A stretch of 42,207 bases of DNA from Flavobacteriales bacterium. GTDB lineage: Bacteria; Bacteroidota; Bacteroidia; Flavobacteriales; Flavobacteriaceae. The position numbers and the translations under genes are program-made. This document shows positions 35,435 to 42,207 of this stretch, piece after piece (the stretch's first letter is position 1; every line of letters starts with the position of its first letter). The notes beneath the pieces were generated by a model. The model made no database searches, was not told where the DNA came from, and saw nothing but the letters and a program-made list of their open reading frames with translations. Where the stretch lies: positions 1-42,207 of the forward strand of contig SGZB01000006.1 in assembly GCA_004321735.1 (NCBI GenBank), in the 5' to 3' direction.

Positions 35435-37006
35435 TTAATTAATTGAGCTATTTGCAGAAACTTCAATTAATGGTATTGGCCAAAAATAATCCTCAGGTTG
35501 TCGTGCTCCTTCGACTTTTCCATAAATTAACTTACAATATTCATCATAAACACCAAATCTTGTTAAATCAAAAAATCTGTGACCCTCCATATATAGCTCA
35601 ACAGCACGTTCTTTTAGTAATTCTTTACGAAAAGAATTCATCGTTAAAGAAGAATAATCAATTTCATTCATTTCTGCTCTTTTTCTTAAAATATTTATAT
35701 CATTATTTGCAGCAGAAGGATCAGAATTAATTTCAGCACTTGCCTCAGCTCTCATCAAATAAACATCTGCAAGTCTAATTACATGCCAATTTTGCCTACT
35801 TGTATACTCTGTGGTTGCCTCAGTGTCAATATATTTTGCTGTCCATATTTGCCATAATGTACCAGCTTTTTTACCAGTTTCTTTTATTGTTGGTATATAT
35901 CCTGTATGTCCTGCATTTACATTAAAAATTCTTGTGCTTGTTTCATACTCTGAAATTATTGAATGTTTAAACCTATTGTCTGATTTGTCAATTCTATTAT
36001 TGATGAATTTACCTTTAAGTTTATTAACCCCTCCAAATCCACTTCCAGAAAGTCCAGCATTTCTCGGCGTAAATAAGTTAGATAGTGCAGTACCTTGACC
36101 GCTAAGGGATGAACCCTGTATATCAAATATCATTTCTGGATTATTTCCATTATTTGCATCAAAAATTGTGATCCATTCTTCTAAATTATTAGATAACTTA
36201 AAACCACTACCATTAATTGCTGAGTCACTTTCTTTCTTAGCATATTTATAATAATCAATGTATGATTCTGGAAATTCAAGATATAGCTTATTGCCAACAA
36301 CTCCATCAATTGCACTTCGTTTGGCAGATGCTATTCTTGTATAAACTTTAGCCAGGAGGGCATGTGCAGAAGTTCTTGTGGCTCTACCTAAATTATTTGT
36401 GTGATTATTGATCGATTCATTTCTTCCCCAACAGTGAGTTGATGCAAAATTTAAATCATCTATTATAATATCATATATCTTTACAATAGATGATACGGGT
36501 AATCCTTGATCATCGCCTGAGCTAACAGGCTCAGTTCTCAAGGGGACTTCTCCAAAACAGCGAACTAAATTAAAATAGTTTAATGCTCTTAAAAACTTCG
36601 CTTCCCCGATTATTCTGTTTTTTAATTCTTCGTTCATGTTAATTTCAGGCACATTTGCTATTACGTTATTTGCATCTCTAATACCCAAATAAAGCTCTTT
36701 CCATAAATTATTAATGCTTTGATTGGATGGAGTCACTACTCCAGTTTTAAATTCCTTATACAAGTAAGAAGACAAGCCTTGGTCAGATGAAGCAAAAAGA
36801 GTTGACATAAAGCTTTGTTTGTAATAGCCAATTCCACTTTTTAATCTAGCATAGACTGATGTCAATGCTGCTAAAGCGTCAGTTTCATTTTTATAGAAGT
36901 TTTCAGTGCTAGGCTGAGTAAATGGTTCTTCATCAAGAAAATTACAAGAAACAATCGAAACAATCCCTAGATAAATTATTAAACAGTATTTAAAATTTTG
37001 ACTCAT
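35435..37006 (-). CDS. SusD/RagB-family glycan-binding outer-membrane lipoprotein
   Basis: Surface lipoprotein cap of the SusC transporter encoded just upstream (7-base gap). The lipoprotein signal IVSIVSCNF puts the lipidated Cys at 21, followed by acidic residues (LDEEPF). Early text ALAALTSVYARLKSG, the TPR-like middle (EAKFLRALNYFNLVR) and the C-terminal mark KERAVELYMEGHRFFDLTRFG region are standard for SusD. Length 523 is typical. Placed between SusC and a sulfatase, it likely binds a sulfated polysaccharide. Confidence 0.95.
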   Translation of the reverse strand: MSQNFKYCLIIYLGIVSIVSCNFLDEEPFTQPSTENFYKNETDALAALTSVYARLKSGIGYYKQSFMSTLFASSDQGLSSYLYKEFKTGVVTPSNQSINNLWKELYLGIRDANNVIANVPEINMNEELKNRIIGEAKFLRALNYFNLVRCFGEVPLRTEPVSSGDDQGLPVSSIVKIYDIIIDDLNFASTHCWGRNESINNHTNNLGRATRTSAHALLAKVYTRIASAKRSAIDGVVGNKLYLEFPESYIDYYKYAKKESDSAINGSGFKLSNNLEEWITIFDANNGNNPEMIFDIQGSSLSGQGTALSNLFTPRNAGLSGSGFGGVNKLKGKFINNRIDKSDNRFKHSIISEYETSTRIFNVNAGHTGYIPTIKETGKKAGTLWQIWTAKYIDTEATTEYTSRQNWHVIRLADVYLMRAEASAEINSDPSAANNDINILRKRAEMNEIDYSSLTMNSFRKELLKERAVELYMEGHRFFDLTRFGVYDEYCKLIYGKVEGARQPEDYFWPIPLIEVSANSSIN

Positions 37007-37013
37007 GACAATA

Positions 37014-40000
37014 TTAATAATTAAACTTTAAACCAATTAAAAAAGTTTTAGTCCCTGGATAAGTACCAAAATCAACTCCTCTTTTTTGTGGATTTTTAGT
37101 GTAAGTTCTGACCTCTGGATCATAACCTGGATACTTTGTCCAAACAATTAAATTTTGACCAGCAATGTACAATCGCATTTTTCTACCTTCTGAAAAATTA
37201 AAATTATATCCAACATTAATGTTCTTTAATCTTAAAAAAGATCCATCATATATATTCCTATCAGACGGTATGGCTCTTTTACCAGGGTCAATTATAGCAC
37301 CAGGATGAGTCGCATTATTTAAATTTCCAGTGGAAGGGTCATATAAATAATTTCCATTTTCATAAAAAAGTGGTGCTTTCCAAGAATTATTAAAAGATGA
37401 GGCTAATACATTTGTAGTTTTTTGTAAACCACTCAATTGCCAAGAATCAACCCAAAACAAATCACCTCCCTTTTGTCCAGTAAATAATAATGTCGCATCC
37501 CAATTTTTATAGCTAAAATTATTTGAAATAGAGTAAGTAAAATCAGGGTTTGGGTCACCAATCTTAACATAATCATCGAAATTAATTTCTTGAATTGCTA
37601 GGGGTTGACCAGAATCATCTAAATCAATATAGTTATTCACATATTTAATTTCACCAGGTGCAGCACCAGCTATACCACTATCAATTGCTTCATCCCAATT
37701 AGAATAAATTCCGTTGGTTTGGGCTCCCCAGTAAATACCTAGGGGTTGACCAACCCTAAAAAGAATTGGATATGCCTGTGAAAAACCAATAAAAGGACCT
37801 AATTGAAAATCTAAATTTGAATTTAATTTATTAAGCTTATTTTTATTTAATCCAAAATTTGTATTGAGATTCCAAATAAAATCACTCTTTTCTAGAATTT
37901 TTGATTCTATATTAAAATCAACACCCCTATTTTCAACCTCACCAAAGTTATCAACTCTACTTATGTATCCATTTGAAACAGGTAACTGAACATTCTGTAA
38001 TAAATCACTAGTTAATTTGTGATATAAATCTACAGTTAAACTTAACTTAGAATCTAACAAAGCTATATCAATACCAAAATTAAATTGATCAGTAGTTTCC
38101 CAGCTCAAATCATCATTAGCAAGATTAGATTCAAAAAAACCAGTGATAATTTCATCATTAAAATTATAACGAATAGGCATCATAAGTGCTAAAGATTGAT
38201 ATGGTGAAATTGGATTGCTACCAATTTTACCGTAAGACATTCTAAATTTTAGCTCACTCAAATAATCATATTTTTTAAGAAAATCTTCTTTTGAAGCAAA
38301 CCAAGACAATGCAATTGATGGAAATAATGCACTTTTATTATTTGTAGAGAATTTTGAAGAAGCATCAATTCTTGCATTTAGATCTAAGAAATATTTTCTT
38401 TTATAATTATAACCAATTCTAAATAGGGTTGATAACATACCTACTTCTCTAAATTGTGTAATTGGAGTCAGTATTTCCTCAGCAGAAGCAAAATTGTAGA
38501 ACGAAGTAGCATCTGTTCCAAATCCCCTAGCTTTATTTAATATGGATCTAATTTCACTATTTTCGTAAGTTCCAACCAATGTAGCATCTAATCTGTGGTT
38601 TTGAAATTTATTTCTATATCTAAAATTAATTTCAGCATATGTTTTATTATTTTCTAAAACAGATTGTGATGCTTGACCATTTGTGTTTCTTCCTCTGGTT
38701 GTGTTTAGAGGATAATAATTATCTCTATTACTCTTTTGAAAATTGTAAGAACCTTTTAATGTTGCTGTTAACTTAGGAGTTAATCTCCCAACGATTTGTA
38801 TTGTTTGTCTAAAAGAAAAAGATTTTTTACTATCAATTACGTATCTAGCTAATGTGTAAGGATTTGAAACAACATTTCCTTCATTCAGTACTGAGTAAAT
38901 ATCATCGTCTTGTCCAGGCTCTAAAAGAGAAAAAATTGGCTGAAATTGTAATGCTTGTGAAACAACACCTCTTTGTTGAAATATTTCACCATTTCCTACG
39001 GAAGCTGCATTTCCTTTTTTATGAGTAAAATATGTTTTAGAATATATATCTATTTTATCGTTGAATGCTTTTCTCTTAACATTCATATTAAAGTTTATTG
39101 TTTTATTATTGGAGTTGACAATTACACCTTCTTGATTATTAATTCCAAGACTAAGTGATATATTTCTTTTAAAATCTCCCCCTCTATAGTTTAAATTGTA
39201 TTTATTACTTAGAGAAAGTTTATACGTTTCATCTTGCCAATTAGTATTTATTCCAGTCGATTGAGGGTATGGAATATTTTCATACTCAATTATTTCCGGG
39301 AAATTATCAATATTTATTTGCTGTGTTCCATCAAAGACAGGCCCATTTCTATTAGGATCTGTAATCTCTTGAAATATTTGATTTAAGACTCTTTGGTTCA
39401 TGTAGGTCTCAAAGCCGGCACCATCCAAAACATCAATATTTCTCCTAACAGAACTAATATAACTTTCATAAGTCAAGGAAATTCTATCTTTTCCATTTTC
39501 ATTATTAGCTGTTTTTGTTGTAATTAGAATTACACCATTTGCACCTCTTGCACCGTAAATTGCTGTGGCAGCAGCATCTTTTAAAACTTCAATCTTTTCA
39601 ATATCATTTGGATTAATAAAATTTAGAGAACTTTGTTGTTCCCCACTACCTCCCATTCCTTGAGCATCAGATAATGGAGCAACTGGAATACCATCTAGAA
39701 CATACAAAGGTTGCGTTCCTCCTAAAATTGAGTTAGTTCCTCTTATTGAAACACCTGATCCACCACCCGGTTCAGAACTTTCAGAAACAACTAATCCAGA
39801 AACTTGCCCTTGTAAAATACTCTCTACAGAACCACTCCTGTTTTTTTCGAGCTGATCGGATGTTATCTGAGCTATCGAACCTGATAAATCTTTTTTACTA
39901 ATATCAAAATAACCTACACTTACAGTTACTTCATCAAGTTCATTAGATTCCATTTCCATAAATACTTTAATTGGTGAGGAAATTACAGACAGCTCAACAG

Positions 40001-40229
40001 TTTTCATTCCTAAATATGAAACCTTGATTTTATCTCCGGTTGAGATTATTAATTCAAAATTTCCATCCAAATCTGTTACTACTCCAATGTCTTTTCCAAT
40101 AATTTGAATTGTTGCTCCAGGTAGAGGAATGTTTGTTTCTTTTTCTAAAACAGCTCCCTTTAAATTAAAATCCTGAGAAAAAATAAACACAGAAAAAAGT
40201 AATGAAAAAACTGATATTATTTTTTTCAT
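37014..40229 (-). CDS. SusC/RagA-family TonB-linked outer-membrane glycan transporter
   Basis: Complete TonB-dependent transporter of 1071 residues. A signal peptide (ending VFIFSQ) precedes a carboxypeptidase-regulatory-like domain (about 22-100, LKGAVLEKETNIPLPGA), then the plug (about 115-240) with GVSIRGTNSI, PLYVLDGIPV and YGARGANGVILITTK. The 22-strand barrel fills the rest and ends LIGLKFNY with a terminal aromatic. The gene is flanked by sulfatase genes (2 bases upstream) and susD (7 bases downstream), placing it in a polysaccharide utilisation operon for a probably sulfated glycan. Confidence 0.96.
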   Translation of the reverse strand: MKKIISVFSLLFSVFIFSQDFNLKGAVLEKETNIPLPGATIQIIGKDIGVVTDLDGNFELIISTGDKIKVSYLGMKTVELSVISSPIKVFMEMESNELDEVTVSVGYFDISKKDLSGSIAQITSDQLEKNRSGSVESILQGQVSGLVVSESSEPGGGSGVSIRGTNSILGGTQPLYVLDGIPVAPLSDAQGMGGSGEQQSSLNFINPNDIEKIEVLKDAAATAIYGARGANGVILITTKTANNENGKDRISLTYESYISSVRRNIDVLDGAGFETYMNQRVLNQIFQEITDPNRNGPVFDGTQQINIDNFPEIIEYENIPYPQSTGINTNWQDETYKLSLSNKYNLNYRGGDFKRNISLSLGINNQEGVIVNSNNKTINFNMNVKRKAFNDKIDIYSKTYFTHKKGNAASVGNGEIFQQRGVVSQALQFQPIFSLLEPGQDDDIYSVLNEGNVVSNPYTLARYVIDSKKSFSFRQTIQIVGRLTPKLTATLKGSYNFQKSNRDNYYPLNTTRGRNTNGQASQSVLENNKTYAEINFRYRNKFQNHRLDATLVGTYENSEIRSILNKARGFGTDATSFYNFASAEEILTPITQFREVGMLSTLFRIGYNYKRKYFLDLNARIDASSKFSTNNKSALFPSIALSWFASKEDFLKKYDYLSELKFRMSYGKIGSNPISPYQSLALMMPIRYNFNDEIITGFFESNLANDDLSWETTDQFNFGIDIALLDSKLSLTVDLYHKLTSDLLQNVQLPVSNGYISRVDNFGEVENRGVDFNIESKILEKSDFIWNLNTNFGLNKNKLNKLNSNLDFQLGPFIGFSQAYPILFRVGQPLGIYWGAQTNGIYSNWDEAIDSGIAGAAPGEIKYVNNYIDLDDSGQPLAIQEINFDDYVKIGDPNPDFTYSISNNFSYKNWDATLLFTGQKGGDLFWVDSWQLSGLQKTTNVLASSFNNSWKAPLFYENGNYLYDPSTGNLNNATHPGAIIDPGKRAIPSDRNIYDGSFLRLKNINVGYNFNFSEGRKMRLYIAGQNLIVWTKYPGYDPEVRTYTKNPQKRGVDFGTYPGTKTFLIGLKFNY

Positions 40230-40231
40230 AA

Positions 40232-41692
40232 CTATTTTTTAATCTGCTTCCTTAACCACCAATCTCTGTCAGGGTTATATTTATACTTTTTTTGCAATCT
40301 TTCTGACTCTGCTCTTAATTCATTTTCAATATCATTAAAAGAATCATCATTAATTAAGTTTTTCATCTCACCTGGATCATTTACCAAGTCGTAAAGTTCG
40401 TCGATATCATTTTTCAGAAAATTATCTATAAACTTATAATTTTTTGTCCGGACTGCAACTTGATTAGGTCCTGCATATGGATATGCAGTATCAACATAAT
40501 ATTCGAAAAGCATACTTTTTCTCCATTTTTTATCTTTTTTGCCCTTCAATAATTTTAGCATAGAATCACCTTGCATGTAACTAGGCTTATTTAATCCAGC
40601 TAAATCTAAAATTGTAGGAGCTAAATCTATATTTAGACACTGTTCAGTAACTACAGAGTTTTTAGTAATTAATTTAGGATATCTAATAATCATAGGTATT
40701 CTAATAGAATTCTCATAAGCAAGCCTTTTATCAATAAATGTATGTTCGCCCATAAAATAACCGTTATCACTTGTATAAATAACTACAGTGTTTTCTAATT
40801 CTCCTATTTCTTCTAAGACTCTCAAAACCTCGCCTAAAGACTCATCAACAGCAATTATACTTTCAAGAAGCCCCATGTATTTGTCTTTGTTAATTGGTGG
40901 CCAAGTTATTTCAGGTAATTCTTTAGGGATAGGAAGGTTTTTCTTCCAATCAAAGCCAAATGTTTTTTTTCTCTGCCAATCTGGTTTTCCTTTAAAAGTT
41001 TCCTTATGAGTATCGTAAGGTGGTGTAGGTAATTCCTCATTACTGAAAATACCTTCATGTCTTGGAGCAGGTGAAAAAGGTTGATGAACAGCTTTGTGCC
41101 ATAGATTTAGGCTAAATGGCTTATTCGGATCTCTTAATTCTTTTAACCAAGTTGTTGTTTTTCTTGTTAAAATATCAGTCATATACCCCTTTTCTCTATA
41201 TTCATTACCATTATCATTAACAGGTGGATCAAAATATTTTCCTTGACCAATAAAACTAAACCAATAATCAAATCCAGGTCTTATATGATTTTTACCTTTT
41301 TTATGTGCCATATGAATTTTACCCACATGAGCTGTTTGATATCCAGCATTTTGTAAGTGTACAGAATATGGAGCATAATTCTCCCAATCAGGATCAACAT
41401 ATCTATTATTTTGATTAACGCCATGAATATGAGGATAAGTTCCTGTTAAGAAGCTTGCTCTTGAGGGTGAACATATAGATTGAGTCACAAAAAAATTTTC
41501 AACGTTAACTCCCTCTTTTGCTAGCTTATCAATATTTGGAGTCTTCAAAAAAGGATATCTATTCGAGAATCCCACAGCGTCAAAAGGTTGATCATCTACT
41601 AGAATAAAAAGAAAATTTGGTCTTTTATCTTTTTTCTGAGAAAATAAGTTTAAACTAAAAAAAACCGTGATTAACAATAAACATCTGATCAT
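40232..41692 (-). CDS. Exported type I (formylglycine) sulfatase, second of the locus
   Basis: S1-family sulfatase of 486 residues. A signal peptide (ending NLFSQ) leads to FLFILVDDQPFDAVG (metal site), QSICSPSRASFLTGTYPH with formylglycine precursor Cys74, AHVGKIHMAH, and IYTSDNGYFMGEH, all intact. The DDQPFD and DNGYFMGEH phrases are like the iduronate/choline/N-sulfoglucosamine-sulfatase branch, distinct from the sulfatase at 34014-35432, so the two may hit different sulfate positions. It is 2 bases upstream of susC and follows the FN3-like gene by 15 bases. Substrate not assignable from motifs alone. Confidence 0.94.
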   Translation of the reverse strand: MIRCLLLITVFFSLNLFSQKKDKRPNFLFILVDDQPFDAVGFSNRYPFLKTPNIDKLAKEGVNVENFFVTQSICSPSRASFLTGTYPHIHGVNQNNRYVDPDWENYAPYSVHLQNAGYQTAHVGKIHMAHKKGKNHIRPGFDYWFSFIGQGKYFDPPVNDNGNEYREKGYMTDILTRKTTTWLKELRDPNKPFSLNLWHKAVHQPFSPAPRHEGIFSNEELPTPPYDTHKETFKGKPDWQRKKTFGFDWKKNLPIPKELPEITWPPINKDKYMGLLESIIAVDESLGEVLRVLEEIGELENTVVIYTSDNGYFMGEHTFIDKRLAYENSIRIPMIIRYPKLITKNSVVTEQCLNIDLAPTILDLAGLNKPSYMQGDSMLKLLKGKKDKKWRKSMLFEYYVDTAYPYAGPNQVAVRTKNYKFIDNFLKNDIDELYDLVNDPGEMKNLINDDSFNDIENELRAESERLQKKYKYNPDRDWWLRKQIKK

Positions 41693-41707
41693 AAATTATT
41701 AGTTATA

Positions 41708-42207
41708 TTATTCAACTCTAAATGAGTAAACTATTGAATAGCTTACGTTACTTCCGTCTGTTGTTTTAACTCTCCAATAGTATACACCTGCTTCAACTTC
41801 AACTTCTAATTCTTGAGAAGTTAAGTCTTTGTGATCATCCGATGGATCTTGTTTTCCATCAGTTGTATCAAAATACACTGTGTATTTTAAATTAGATGTT
41901 TCTGTATCTGGATCGGAACCTTCCCAAACTAGCTTTACTTTGCCTTCACTGTTAACTGATGCTGTTGTTCCAGACCCTGGTGACTTTAAATCTGCAGGGA
42001 ATGGAGCATAACTTGTCTCTCCAGATGCACCAGCTAAATAGAACTTCCATGTATCACTCGCCGCTGTTTGAGTTGTCTGACTATTCTTAGATGTAATCTG
42101 CCAAGAATAAGGAGCTCCTTTATTTAAAGCTACAGTAGTGTTGGTTGTTGTTAATCCGTTTTTGTTTATTACAGTATTTGCTTCAAGATTAATAATCTTA
42201 AGATCAT
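41708..42207 (-). CDS. Fibronectin-III/Ig-like repeat protein, C-terminal part (5' end outside window)
   Basis: An open frame runs from the window edge to TAA at 41708-41710; about 166 C-terminal residues are visible and no start is in the window. It reads as two beta-sandwich units: the end of one (GAPYSWQITSKNSQT, then DTWKFYLAG) and a complete last one (ASVNSEGKVKLVWEGSDPD, LKYTVYFDTTDG, YYWRVKTTDG, YSFRVE). The pattern W-x8-DPD ... YYWRV is that of FN3-like domains in Bacteroidota surface lipoproteins. No enzyme motif is seen. Position at the head of the sulfatase/susCD run suggests a surface glycan-binding protein, but the N-terminus is needed to confirm a lipoprotein signal. Confidence 0.8.
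   Translation of the reverse strand, partial: DLKIINLEANTVINKNGLTTTNTTVALNKGAPYSWQITSKNSQTTQTAASDTWKFYLAGASGETSYAPFPADLKSPGSGTTASVNSEGKVKLVWEGSDPDTETSNLKYTVYFDTTDGKQDPSDDHKDLTSQELEVEVEAGVYYWRVKTTDGSNVSYSIVYSFRVE

Overview
The window looks like a chromosomal piece of a marine Flavobacteriaceae-type bacterium (Bacteroidota). The signs are very AT-rich DNA, SusC/SusD pairs, a bacillithiol gene (bshA), Bacteroidota-type -7 promoter boxes (TAnnTTTG), no clear Shine-Dalgarno sites, and exported proteins whose signal peptides end in Ser-Gln. Genes are packed tightly: most gaps are under 60 bases, several neighbours overlap, and no gene-free stretch exceeds 300 bases. I see no CRISPR array, insertion sequence, phage gene or integrase.

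Left end (1-5526, + strand): the 3' part of a SusC-type receptor, its SusD lipoprotein, a strong terminator, then a secreted penicillin-acylase-family hydrolase. Next (14591-5529, - strand) is a compact nine-gene run: septal amidase amiC, an MCE/MlaD lipid-transport protein, a membrane Fe-S protein, a HAD-like protein, a cysteine-rich (CCG) Fe-S protein, a conserved 162-residue protein, a NagZ-like GH3 glycosidase, an AmiE-like beta-lactamase-fold domain, and bshA. The last two enzymatic domains are normally one fused protein; here they are split by one base at a run of ten A's.

Middle (14636-30092): lptD and ridA face a glycolytic/sugar-kinase group (pfkA, gapA, BadF-type kinase). A Gfo/Idh/MocA oxidoreductase overlaps an MFS sugar transporter, and these lie downstream of the giant tamB gene. 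tamB is divergent from tsaD-rsmE and a PerM-type permease. tRNA-Ser(GCT) follows with its own promoter box and terminator. This part serves outer-membrane biogenesis, tRNA/rRNA modification and central carbon metabolism.

Right part (30122-33974): a DUF1338 (2-oxoadipate dioxygenase-like) enzyme, a small SerK/SbnI-like ParB-fold protein, and the divergent pair tdh/kbl, which converts threonine to glycine and acetyl-CoA. The tdh and kbl promoter boxes face each other within about 20 bp. Right end (42207-34014, - strand) is part of a polysaccharide utilisation locus: a fibronectin-III-like surface protein (running off the window), sulfatase, SusC, SusD, sulfatase. It suggests uptake of a sulfated glycan, but no glycoside hydrolase or lyase is in view, so the substrate cannot be named.

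Most of this is recognisable core flavobacterial content. The points most worth a second look are the A10 split of the NagZ-AmiE gene, repeated UUG starts without any usable AUG, the overlapping tdh/kbl promoters, the threonine/DUF1338/SerK-like cluster, and the uniform Ser|Gln signal-peptide junction.
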